Origin: Kalaharituber pfeilii
Lineage: Eukaryota; Ascomycota; Pezizomycetes; Pezizales; Pezizaceae
Assembly: GCA_015179045.1 (NCBI GenBank)
Contig: WHUZ01000002.1
Coordinates: 2,108,001 to 2,172,000 of the forward strand
Length of the DNA stretch: 64,000 bases
Direction: 5' to 3'
How positions within the stretch are numbered: the stretch's first letter is position 1; each line of letters opens with the position of its first letter. Shown piece after piece: positions 33,472-44,096 of the stretch. The translations under genes were made by a program, and so were the position numbers. Below the pieces are notes generated by a model. That model did no database searches. It was not told where the DNA came from and was given only the letters and a program-made list of their open reading frames with translations.

Positions 33472-35176
33472 GCTTGTAAAGCGGTCTAGAAATAGATAAA
33501 GCAGTTTAGCTTGTGAGTTCAGGTCTGAAAGAAAACAATTACCAACCAGTGATCTAGCTAACAAATAGATACTGTTAGGTGAGCTGCAGGAAGGTTGGAG
33601 GCTGGAGAAAAGGAAGGGCTAAGACAATGAACAAGAAGGGAATTGACGAGTAGATATACATTAGTTATGAGCTTCTTTATTGGAAACTTGGATTCGCTAC
33701 ATACGTAATCTATCGACAGGCTGACGTAGACGCACATCGATCGATAGTTACATAGTGTGGATGCTGCAGTCACTCCGGATGTATACACGGTACCAATTGA
33801 AGTCTCGGCTTGGAGCTGAAGGGGCAAGGAAGCACGGATATCACTGAACATAGCTCAATGGTCTGATGCCGTACAATTGCTAACACCTCATGTTCCACAG
33901 CTGGAAGCAGCAACGCTTTGCAATTTGATCAGTAAGTATGCGTATGGGACGTATCGCCTCTGCGCGGCCATCATCGATATTGACGCCTTCGATGCCATTA
34001 CCATGTCATACTATGCGCTGCACATATTCGCGGGGAATGTGGCTGGTCTGATGGAGACGGCGGCCGCAAAAGAGAGCTATAAATGACTGCAAGCTACCTG
34101 CAACGTGCCATCACAACTGGCCGTCCCGGTCAAAAACAGAAATTGGATGACTTGCAGGTTGTGGAAGACAAAGAAGACTTGGTACTAGTACTATGATATG
34201 ATAGTATCCCCCGTTTGCATGCAGCCTTCAACGGGATCGGCCAAGAATCGGTACGTCATGATTTTCTCTGACTCACTACTTCAGCTCCATCCTAAGCCTC
34301 ATTCTTAAGCCTCAGCTGAAAAATTACTCCATGAACGCTCAAATCCAATAAATATCTCCACAGATTTATGAGTGCATATCCTTGGTTCCTGGTTAGTCTC
34401 GTATCTATACTTAGTCAGCGGTCGCATGAAATCTGAAGAGGGAGTCACCGTCTGGTTATGAGACTACTTAAGCTCTTGGTCACACTTTGACTGACTACTG
34501 ACGTAATTTCAAAAAAACTCTACGAACTGTTTTCTCAGATCCACGCTTGCCAAGCTCATGCTTAGCCACCAGTGCGAAGCCACACAAAAGTCCATACATT
34601 CATTCATACTGTTTCTAGATATGCATAGTTGCATCCAATCTTAATGTTCTGCCGCCTTGTTCGATGCACTCTACAGTGGGGACGATGCTGCTCAACAGTA
34701 CATTCCAAAGAAATATGGAGAAAATAAAAAAATGAAATGAAAATGAAAAAGCATGACTGAATGCTAGTATGTATGCTTATGCAAATGATATCTTAGGTGC
34801 TACACGTTGCCGCAACTACTGTTAAAGAAACAAAAAAGCCATGAAGCATGCTCTTTCTATGAAATATGGATAAGTATATAACCTCAGAACCCCAATGCCA
34901 TCCCAAGAAATGATAAATGTTGAATGAAGTATGGCGTTTTTTTTTTTTAAAAAAAAAAAAAAAGGCAGCAATCATCATTGTGATTCCAGCACTCTATGCA
35001 AAAAACCTATGACCCATATCCAGAACCGCAAGTAAAAAGGAATCATATAAACGTAGCCTGACTCCCATACTTGTCGTAATGCCGTTACCAAATTCCCTGT
35101 TCCTCCCCTTCTCCCAGATCCCCAAATGGAGTTATAACTATCGTGTGGATGTACATAATTTCGCAATTAATAATCA
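33472..35176. other. Intergenic with short repeat pieces
   Basis: No supported gene. 34396-34466 repeats the TTAGTCAGCG and GTCTGGTTATGAGACT module found at 26394. 34933-34964 is a T13/A15 low-complexity junction. A short frame at 33877-34086 (CNLISKYAYGTYRLCAAIID) has no relative I can name. Confidence 0.45.
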
Positions 35177-38100
35177 TCACTTATCCGGGCCAAAATGGCC
35201 TCCTTCTGGCACTGTTGTCAGAGGGCAGGCTTGCCAATCACAACCCTGTAGAACAATACCGTAGTTAGTATTGAGAGTTCATCAGAGTGCACTAATTATA
35301 TATGGTTAACGTACCTGTTTGTAAATCTCTGTGCCCCACCAGCTAAACCCATCCATCCACCCAGGGTATATAAAACCAAAAAATACAACAACCAAGGAAA
35401 ACGCCAGTCCTGCATCCAGCGCAGCAGAAAGGGTCATTGTATACTTTCCCCACCAAGCAGTAGCTCTTCGTCGAATGACATGGTTGAAGCAATAGCAGAC
35501 AATTGCCCAAGAGGAGAAGTTTAGACCCGTCTATATATCTGTTAACACTGTTGACTCTACAATGAGGCATAAACATTTGCTTACCGCAGGTGGAATCCAT
35601 GACAAGCTTCCAAAAACGACTGGGAGATTGATCTTCCTCCATAGGCTCTTTCTTTTTGTGTTTCTTGCTAGTAACCATATACCGACCGGCGCTGCCGCTC
35701 CAATAACAAATGCCCATATTAACGGACGGTAAATGGCGCCCTTCCCAAAAAACTTTCCAGGGCCAACCACACCCCAGAGAATGGAGCCGTTAAAGTGTAC
35801 TCTCGCAATAGGACAAGTGAACCCGCTCACAGCTTCCGGTGTGCAGATTCTAGGTACATTTGCAAACATCCAATTCAAGACGGCAATTTGAGTTAACGAC
35901 GAAACAATTGTGGCAACCATCTGAACAACAAATAGCAACCGAGGTGGTATCTTCATGTAATGCCCCAGTTTCAAATCTGCGGAGAACTTCAGGCCTTGGG
36001 TAGACGTAATCTGAGATTTGGTTAACACACTGCTTGTATCAGGTGTCATGGGGGTCATATACATAACCGTAGGTAACGAAGACCATGTTTGCAACAGGTC
36101 TTCCAGGAAAAACGCTTCCGCAAATTAATTGACATATGAGGAAGAGACTGCTTTGCTGATTGGTAATAGCCATCACTATGCCAATGGGTACAAAAAATAC
36201 CCCACAGATACCTAGTGCCAATAACAGCCCGTACCACGGAAGGTGAACTGGATAGCTGAAGAAATGTCAGCAGATGGTAAATCCCACTGAAGCTCATCAA
36301 GAGGTAAATTTACTATTCCACAACAAAAATCCCCACTACCAACATCACTCCAAAGGTCATAAAGTACCAACTTGTGGGCGCCTCGTTATATCGACGCATT
36401 AGTCTCATATGTACGTCCTCTCCATCCATAAGCTCCCCCAGCGCTCGTTCATCTATTGAAGTCCGCCTTCTATTTCGCCCAACTCCATGTCCAGAAGAAC
36501 CAGATCCATGCTCCCTGAGCCTGCGCCGACGCTTATAAGCTTCCAGTAAAGCTGGGTTAAAACGTGGAGTTGAAGCTGTATTCCCAATAGGAGCATAGGC
36601 GGTATTTGTTGCTTCAGTTCTTCGCACACGAGCTTCCTTTCTTGAACGCTTCCACTGTCTCACAATGTCTTTACCGTGCCAGCAAATCGTGTGAGATACC
36701 AGCGCAGTCAGAGCAGCAAACTGAAGCCCGTAGCTGAGGACATAGCTATATTACAACAATCAGATCAAGACAATTCCACTGTAGTAAGGGTTTTAATTCA
36801 CAGGAACTCACGTAATCGGCATAAAAACCTTGCTATAGTTCTTGTAGGCCTCCTCATCGAACAAGAAATCCTTCGTCAATATCTTACTCACGTCGTACGG
36901 TTTTCCTGTATTATCAAATACTACGCTCGAAAGCATCGGCATATATGACCCAAAAAGAGCACCAGAGTAGTCTATATCTTTATTAACAATGATTTTACTT
37001 GAAAGTATCGAGAGCATTGAACACGGGAGCACACATACAAAGTACTGGGGCTAAAATCCACATAACCACAGTCAATCCAGCAACAACATTCGCAGCCGCC
37101 CAGAATGGAGTCATCAAGGGCGATCCAATGTAAGAAATTTGAGCCCAGTCAAACGTTACTGGAAAAAGCCCAAGTCCAGAGCTCACTCCGAAAAGATTGG
37201 CAACGACAACATTCTTTGGTGCCATCCAAGTGAGGATATTGAAGTAGCTGAGAAATGGTGCGATAAGCCCTGGGAGGAAGTACCAGAAGAAGCTACCTAA
37301 AAACACGAAAATCTACATGCAGTCAGAGCTAATATCTTTAATAAAGGAAACGATATTTGCACATACGAAAAATTTCCATCTTGTAATTTTCCACCCATTC
37401 GCGGGCTTATTCTCTTCACCATGCAAGGTGGTAAACATCGACGTTGACATGAGAGTGCCTATACAAGCAATTAAGGTTAGTATGATTAATTAATTGCGTC
37501 CCAGGTGTGTGGGAAATCTCTAGATCTGATAACTATAAAAACATAAAAACATCCAAATCTAGTATTTCAATTGCGCCTGCACAGAGTGCCTGGTACTTAC
37601 TGGGCCAGATCATTCCACTTGGATACACCAGCCACTGTCTCGTCAACCCCGCAAATGTATACCCCAATATTTGCGTGGATAAAGTTAACAGCAATTGGTA
37701 TATTATTCCAGGATTCTGATGATAAAAATGTGTTTGCTCTACAATAACCTATTGCGGTGAGTCAAAATTAGCACCAGATACATAAACGCTGCATTAGTAC
37801 TATTTCGCGGTAAACTTACATCAGTTGCAAATGCGAAACCAAAACTAACGTTACTGCTAATATAAACGCAGCTATGCTCCTTGCGGTTCCATCTTCCCTG
37901 ACCGAGCCACCTCCGCAGCTTCGTCCATTTGCTGGCAGCAGCCAGCTCAGCAGGGGAAAGAGGTTTATTCACGTCCGGCGAGTTGGGGTCCCCTTGGTCA
38001 CAAAATACTCCATCCCATAAAAGTCCAAGTGGGTGAGCAAGTAATAGTGCGATTACAGGAGTTATTGATATTGAGGGATAGCGGAGCGAAAAGAAGAGGT

Positions 38101-39259
38101 TGGTTGAAGAGCCTATTAAGGAGAAGAGAATGGAAAGGAACCACATCCGTGGGGCTAAGAACTCCTTAGACTTGGTTTCGACATAATAAGGATATGATAA
38201 TGCAGAATTGCAAAGAGACTTACTGTTTATAGAAAGGGTAATATCGTCCACTGCCACTACTGACGCTCGTACTTCGGGGTACCTATAATGCAGTGCAAGT
38301 TAGTGTCATGAGTAGATAGCTTGAGGGTCGTCTATATGTTTCTCTATGAATGAATTTGTGTTTGGAACTCAGGAGAAGGGAGCCCACGGAGAATTATCCG
38401 GCGGATCCTCCTCATCTATCTCAGTATCGTTGTCTGTCTCATCTCCATCCGCCTCAGATTCCATAGAGATGACCCTACTATCCCTCACTCGACCATCCGA
38501 ACTTCCAATTCGTCGACTGGGACCTAACATCTCCTCATATACAAAACTTCGTCGCAGCTTCTGATGGGTAGCTCTCCCTATCCCATATCCGATATCCTGT
38601 CCGTCGCCAGGACTGCTGCTTCCACTTCGTTCGTCAATGTCATCTCCAGCTTCCTCCAAGGAGGAATCTAGGCTTTCATCAATCGACGAATCATAGCCCT
38701 GCCGGCCCGGTAACGTGGGAAGAGCACCATAGGACCCGGTCCCCACTGCAGGAGGCGAGCGCAATAAAGCGGTTGTCATTATCCTGAAGAAGCTAGTCAG
38801 TAGGGTATGTGTGCCCTTGATGATCTTCGGTCTAGGACTATTCGATGAATGTGTACCACCGCGAGTTTGTGTCCAAGGTCTTGAAGTGCTGGATAGATCC
38901 TGTAACTCTACACTGCTGCCTATTTCCGGTTCCTGTGCTGCACGCTGGGAAGCAACCAGCCGCTCGGAAGTGCTGACTCGCGATGAACCAGCGCTATCAA
39001 GTTGGACGGTTCGGTGCCGCTGCGGCTGCGCGCCTGGGATCCCTTGATAGCTCAGCGTATAAGTATAGCGAGTCGTATTTTCGACCGGTTTTTCAGGAAG
39101 TGGGGCCTCCTTGCTCTGTTTCTCTACCTGGGAGGTAGAATCACTGTCCGCAAAGGATTTTATTCGTTCCGCTATGCTTTCTCCTCGCCATTCGCTGCGT
39201 GCGGGCTCCGCTGAGCAGAGTTCGGTATGGTTGCTCATGAGGCCAGGCCACAAGCTCAT
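35177..39259 (-). CDS. OPT-family oligopeptide transporter, 12 exons
   Basis: Proton-coupled uptake of small peptides or peptide-like metal chelates across the plasma membrane. Minus-strand exons by eye: 39259-38388, 38282-38224, 38154-37820, 37748-37601, 37458-37367, 37312-37039, 36977-36812, 36745-36314, 36255-36063, 36010-35585, 35530-35315, 35245-35177; 1093 aa with every phase consistent; introns 52-105 nt. Family landmarks: VRASVVAVDD before the first membrane segment, ILGYTFAGLTRQWLVYPSGM, GWKITRWKFF, YFNILTWMAPKNVVVANLFG, FDNTGKPYDVSKIL, YEEAYKNYS-like DEEAYKNYSKVF, GRPVANM, SADLKLGHYMKIPPR, and EGGHFGPDK at the C-terminus. The hydrophilic N-terminus is about 290 residues, long for the family; MTTALLRSPP within exon 1 could be the true start. 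A charged cytosolic loop (RSRKEARVRR) lies mid-protein. Confidence 0.92.
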
Positions 39260-39969
39260 TATCTACCCCGGCAGATGTCGAGTAAATGAGCGAGGTACTA
39301 AGCCACGGCCCAGCCCACCCCCCGGAGGAGTAAAAATAAAAAATTAAAAAAAGAAAAGATAAAAAGAAAAAAATAGAAAGGTGAACCACAACTGGGGTCA
39401 CCGGGGTGCGAGTGACTGATGTTCCTTGCCTTACAACACTCCTTCGTATGTTCCACAATGCCTTTTGTCCGATGACTGGCTACTCCTATCCCAACCGTAC
39501 ATGTATTCGGCCCGTTGCAGAGGAAAACGCAACGGCAGGGTACAGGTGCCACCTACCTACCTAGTCAGGCTAGAAGAGGCCTATACTGTGCTTCAGTTGA
39601 ACAGCGAGGACAGCAAATTCACGCAGGCTCACGCAATCCTGTGTGGTGCCTTTTGGTATCATAGGTGAGAGCCCTGCTCAGCCGCGGAATGACGACGTCC
39701 CTGCAGGTCGCACCATAGTCTAATTGATCAACATAGTGGAGTATGAAGCGTGGGGTTGGCTTTAGGGATTTCACTAATCGTCAGGGGCAGCGCGGATGCC
39801 AATCAGATGCGGCGGTGGTGGGCTGATTTATCAGATTCTGGCCCGGGATTCCCTAATGGCAATCAGATGGCGAGATAAGACGCCGTACACGGCAGTCGCA
39901 GCCTGCGCCAGTTTCAACTTAAGACTGAGACACCTGCTAAAATTGCTGTGAATACATATCCGCATGATC
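39260..39969. other. Intergenic, 5' of the OPT gene
   Basis: Presumed OPT promoter region, with A-rich tract at 39333-39375. No ORF of interest. Confidence 0.4.
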
Positions 39970-39979
39970 ATAGTCAATT

Positions 39980-39982
<3 letters not shown>

Positions 39983-40013
<31 letters not shown>

Positions 40014-40051
40014 CACATAACCCCGCTTGTAGCACTTGGCCATGGCAGGGT
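39983..40051 (-). mobile_element. Tiny poly(A)-tailed, tRNA-like retroposed insertion
   Basis: On the minus strand: ACCCTGCCATGGCCAAGTGC, then TACAAGCGGGGTTATGTGATT, then A28 (the T run 39983-40010 on plus). The insert is flanked by a 13-14-bp direct repeat ATAGTCAATTGAC(T) at 39970-39983 and 40052-40065, a typical LINE-type target duplication. ATGGCCAAGTG..TA.AAGCG resembles the tRNA A-box/D-arm region. Hence probably a truncated tRNA-derived SINE or a retroposed tRNA fragment. Confidence 0.7.
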
Positions 40052-40065
40052 ATAGTCAATTGACT

Positions 40066-41378
40066 GCCATCGGGAATCGAGCCTCAAATAGGGGGAGGGA
40101 GGCCAACTTCCTATCAGCATGATCAAGTCAGCCTAATCTCTGACAGTTTTTCAGCACCCCGCACGAGCCTAGACCTTGTGGCCACGTGAGGTTGTTCCTG
40201 GCATAAAATGAATGGCACGTATTAGTGAGGATACCATGGTTACGAGACTGGAGGAAACCTAGCGTGAGACTAACAGTTGAGTGCTCAAGTACACGCAGGT
40301 ACTTACATACATAGAGTAAGAAGTACTCGAGTACTGAGGTACTAGTACCGTAAGTTATGTACATAGGTGCGGTATGTGGGTCTGCCTAATTACGCAGATC
40401 AATCTGGACCACTGGTGCGATACGCTCCGCGGGAGCTCTCTCAATGTCCTCATGGTATGAGTCAATAGTATCGGTATCTGGTTGGGAGTCTAGGGGTACT
40501 GGGTTCAAATCAATGCTCTGTGATCATGATGTTTAAATCGTGTCCATAAGCAATATATGTATATAAAACGCTGAAGTATAGGTCTTCACATAATCGAGAA
40601 ACAAAAAATATATAGAATATGTTTCTTTTTCCTTTTTCCTTTCTTAAAATCCCCTTCTGTAAAGTTTCTTGAAAAGTCTTAGTCCTAACTCTCGAATGAC
40701 ATCGCTGGAACTGGAGCATTACAGTCCATTTTATTTACTTTTAAGGTGCTTGACAACCCTCAACTCTATACATCTCGTTGTTATGTACCATGAACAAGAT
40801 AGGAGATTGAACGTTTAGTGAAATATGTGTTCCCGTGGCCAGACTCTGTTGGAATGGATGGAAGAGAAACCTAGAGGCTATTAGTGGTCTGGGGTTGGAG
40901 ATTTTATGCTTGTGTATTCAGAAATTACATGATAAGCTGCTGTTGTTAGATACGTGTCCTAGTACGTAACTCATGTCCGTATCATAGTCCAGTTTGACAG
41001 TTCTCACATTTGCTGCTTTTATTCTCCGTGACGGATTTTGTATAATGCTGTGAGGTTAGCGATCCAGTGTGTGGACCTCGGGAACAGGGTAAAATTGTCT
41101 ATATAGTAGCCAAGGCATTAACTCCATTGGCATTGTGAGTACTTGAAAACTGCAGGAGCTAATGCACATCGGCTTCGGAAAAGAGAGAAGATTTCTATCG
41201 ACTATCATACATGTGAAAGAAAAGGAATGCAAGCAATATGACTCAGCGCCATCTGACTGTTAGTTTCGAGGGTTGCGGAAAAAAAGGCCTAGGGGTTTCC
41301 AACCCCCTGTGCCCTTGGCATGCCGAAGGGGCATGCCGAAGGGCACGCCGAAGGACCCCCAAAAGGCCCCAAACGGGC
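40066..41378. other. Intergenic / 3' region of the YR retroelement
   Basis: 40066-41259 has no gene. It contains a palindromic GTACTCGAGTAC at 40325. 41260-41378 is GC-rich and lies just past the recombinase stop; 41318-41356 holds three copies of a GGCATGCCGAAGG-like 13-14-bp unit, probably part of the element's 3' terminal sequence. Confidence 0.45.
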
Positions 41379-42300
41379 TCACTGCCGACGTGCGCCCACG
41401 GAGGTAGGGAGCTCTGAGGGGAGGTGCAGGCGTTGTGCTAGCTGGAAGATGTGCTCTGGATGGACTTCTATGTACCGGCGGTAAGCTTCTGACTTCCACC
41501 TGCCCAGGAGTTGAATCTCATCTGCCGATAGGCCTGCCATGTGTGCTGAGGTTGCTGCCCCTCTACGGAAAGAATGACCAGAGTACTGGCCGCGAAAACC
41601 CAATTGACGGAGGATCTGACGCAGCCTATCCACCACGTACTCACGTGTGAATGGTAGACCGTTCTGGCGGAAGAAGAGTGGAGATTCTGGTCCGGCTGGG
41701 ACAAGTTGGTACAAGCGGTGGAGTGACGCGACTGGGCATGCCCCGTCTGCCGATGCCGCAATGGTGAGGGTTATACTCTGCCGGAAGGGGTCTGTTTTGC
41801 TCGCCGGCAGCTTCAAGTACAGCCTGGATCCGGACCCCTCGAACTGGATCGATTTGCGGGTGAGGTGCCACTGTGGGGCGTCTTGTTCCCACGCTGACCA
41901 GGTGAATTCTCCCACCCGGAGGAAACCCGCGAATGCGAGGCAGAATGCTGCGTGCAGCGTGACTTCATCAAGGGACTGACCTATCGCCAGCTGCTCTATT
42001 ATTTGAAGCAGGACATCCCGGGTAATCGGAAGCCTTTCGCGCCGTCTTGTCTCTGGCTCGCTATGAAATCGCTTGATTCCCCGAATGATTCTTTGCAGCC
42101 TTAGATCTTGGAACGCCTCGACCGGGTGGCCTAAATCGACATGAAGGGATCGGAGCCCGGTTAGGTAGAGTTTTATTGTGTCTGTCTTTATCTTTCCTGC
42201 GAGAGAGGCCACCCATTCACAGAGGGATGCTGCGGTTGCTGGGAAGATTGGGATACCGCGAAGGACGCAGAATAAGGCGTATTCCCTTCTTGCTGAGTGG
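41379..42300 (-). CDS. Tyrosine recombinase of the YR retrotransposon
   Basis: The frame stays open upstream of the first GTG (42212) to about 42300, where REYALFCVLRGIPIFPATAA is the expected N-terminal part, so expression probably needs a frame change from the preceding ORF. SAM-like core-binding domain: KIKTDTIKLYLTGLRSLHVD. Catalytic domain: LAFAGFLRVGEFTW (first Arg), LPASKTDPFRQ (Lys), SGHSFRRGAATSAHMAGLSA (His-x-x-Arg), LLGRWKSEAYRRYIEVH (Trp and nucleophile Tyr, RYIE). All catalytic residues appear intact. The stop is at 41379. The enzyme would insert a circular cDNA without target duplication, by analogy with DIRS/Ngaro. Confidence 0.87.
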
Positions 42301-42841
42301 TAGGTTTTTCTTGTGGAGGCTGAGAGGCCCCACCAGAGGTATCTAGCTGCTCGCCGCGGGAGGTCTGGGACGTCGCTGTACCACGACTCCGGGGGGTCAT
42401 GCGTAACCTGGAGAGCTGGGGTGCGAGGTTAGCCACTTTCTTAAAATCAAAGCGAGATAGGCTATCAGCTAATTTGTTCTCTCCCGTAGGTATCCAGTGA
42501 GCCGCGAGCTCAACGTCTTCTTTTGCGCATAGGAGCGTGATCTTCCGCAGCGGGTCCATTGCTGCCCCCTTCATCGATCGCCTAGCGAGGCCATTCACAA
42601 CTGCGGTATTGTCACTGTGGATGTGCAGCCGTGCACCATGCCATTTGTTTCCCCAGCGGCGGAACGAGTGGAGGACTGCGGCCATTTCCTTGAAGTTGAT
42701 ATGTTTGCTCCGGTGCCTACGTGGTAGTCTGGAGGAGAATGCACTCTCCAGCGGGATGGCTGTGAGGTCATAAGCTGACGTTGCAGACGCTTCAAGTTTG
42801 GGGAGGTAGTAGCCCCACAATCCCTTTGCGGCCCGACGCAT
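42188..42841 (-). CDS. RNase H part of the YR retrotransposon polyprotein
   Basis: Continues the RT polyprotein after a one-base frame change. KGLWGYYLPKLEASATS, then SKHINFKEMAAVLHSFRRWG (catalytic Glu), LHIHSDNTAVVNGLARR (catalytic Asp) and HWIPTGENKLADSLSRFDF (last Asp) are the RNase H signature seen in DIRS-like elements. After the domain comes a low-complexity Ser/Gln/Pro tail. It overlaps the recombinase reading frame by at least 25 nt. Without an ATG of its own in a sensible place, it should be seen as the second half of the RT protein. Confidence 0.8.
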   Translation of the reverse strand: MRRAAKGLWGYYLPKLEASATSAYDLTAIPLESAFSSRLPRRHRSKHINFKEMAAVLHSFRRWGNKWHGARLHIHSDNTAVVNGLARRSMKGAAMDPLRKITLLCAKEDVELAAHWIPTGENKLADSLSRFDFKKVANLAPQLSRLRMTPRSRGTATSQTSRGEQLDTSGGASQPPQEKPTTQQEGNTPYSASFAVSQSSQQPQHPSVNGWPLSQER

Positions 42842-44090
42842 CGGTCCAGAGGGCGAACTCTAGGCGGTGGGGATGGATTATGGACGTTCCGTCCCATGAT
42901 GGGAGAAAATTTAACCACCAGTGCAGGTCTGCACGCATCTCGGCTGTGATATGGCACCTCCGGGAGGGTGCTGAATAGGATGAGAGGGCATTGTATAAGC
43001 GTCTGAGAAAGGTACGTCCCATTGGGACTACTTTTGCTGCAAAGGATAAAAACCCTGTCAACGATTGCAGTTCTAGCAGTGTGATTGACCGACGTTTGAG
43101 ATACAGCCTAAGGAGGAGGAGTGCTTTCGTATATTTGTCCGAAGGGAGACGTGCTTGCATGGTCTCGGTATCGATTTGGATTCCTAGGAATTCGGCGACT
43201 GTCGCTCGCAAGCTCTTTGAGGCTTTGACCTGAAGACCTAGATCTTTACAGATATCGGCGAAGTCTTGCTCGTACCGGTCGGCATCTGTGTCGGCGTGTG
43301 GGTTGAGTACATTGAGGAAGTCATCTAGGTACTGGAGTATATCTTCCCAGCTCTTCTCGTTTTCTAAAATCCATCGCAGACCTTTTGCAAACAAGTCGAA
43401 GATGAATGGGGAGGTACGCAAGCCAAAGGGGAGGTATTTGTCGTACCACCAGCTTCCTTCCCACGTGAATCCTAGCAGCCACCAGTCCTCGGGTGATACT
43501 GGAACGTGGCGGAAGGCATTCGCTAGGTCTCGTTTGACAAGAATAGCTCCCTTTCCTCTTTTCGCAACTGCCGTAAGGGCTTCGTCGAACTTAACGTATG
43601 TGAGAGTTCCCCAGGTGGGGGGTATGTGGTCATTGACTGAGTTTCCCCGGGGGTGAGATAGGTGATGGATTCTTCGCCATCCTCCATCGCCTTTTGGGAC
43701 TAGACCCAAGGGTGAGGAAATGAATTTTTTGGGCAGCTCGGTGACCTGTCCCACGCGGGCATGGGTGAGTTGTTCGCGGAGGTCCTCGGTCAGGACCTGT
43801 GGGGCGTCATTCGCGGACGGGAGGTTTTTACTTAGTATTACTTGGTCAGGCCCAGTATAGCCTATCTTTGCTCCATATTCAATTATTCGTACTAGTGTAC
43901 TAACATAGTAGCGATCTGGATGGTTTTTGAGCCAGCGGGCCCATCCCTGGGGCTGCAGCGGGCCTGGGTCTACTTTTTGGGGATTGTCACTGCGGGACGT
44001 CACATGGTAAGGGAAAGACACGAAGGACTCCAAAGAACAGTCTTTATTCTCTAGCTTAACACCAGATGTCTCATCCTGAAAATCCCCCAT
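42792..44090 (-). CDS. Reverse transcriptase of the YR retrotransposon
   Basis: 432-codon frame from ATG 44090. RT motifs in order: SSPLGLVPKGDGGWRRIHHL (finger region), VKRDLANAFRHVPVSPEDWW (motif A with the first catalytic Asp), LPFGLRTSPFIFDLFAKGLR (motif B), ILQYLDDFLNV (motif C YLDD), KASKSLRATVAEFLGIQID and the LELQSLTGFLSFAAKVVPMG thumb. The frame closes at 42792 soon after LEFALWTDASG, which is the beginning of RNase H. The remainder continues in another frame from 42841. The break lies in GGGCCGCAAAGGG near 42830, where removing one base would restore the fusion. Confidence 0.88.
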   Translation of the reverse strand: MGDFQDETSGVKLENKDCSLESFVSFPYHVTSRSDNPQKVDPGPLQPQGWARWLKNHPDRYYVSTLVRIIEYGAKIGYTGPDQVILSKNLPSANDAPQVLTEDLREQLTHARVGQVTELPKKFISSPLGLVPKGDGGWRRIHHLSHPRGNSVNDHIPPTWGTLTYVKFDEALTAVAKRGKGAILVKRDLANAFRHVPVSPEDWWLLGFTWEGSWWYDKYLPFGLRTSPFIFDLFAKGLRWILENEKSWEDILQYLDDFLNVLNPHADTDADRYEQDFADICKDLGLQVKASKSLRATVAEFLGIQIDTETMQARLPSDKYTKALLLLRLYLKRRSITLLELQSLTGFLSFAAKVVPMGRTFLRRLYNALSSYSAPSRRCHITAEMRADLHWWLNFLPSWDGTSIIHPHRLEFALWTDASGRKGIVGLLPPQT

Positions 44091-44096
44091 TAATTG

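Noticed and set aside
34933..34964. T13/A15 junction as a transcription terminator hairpin
   Set aside because: Simple low-complexity sequence in an AT-rich fungal intergenic region; no functional basis.
41468..41979. Additional frames inside the recombinase region
   Set aside because: Antisense or shifted shadows of the catalytic tyrosine-recombinase frame.
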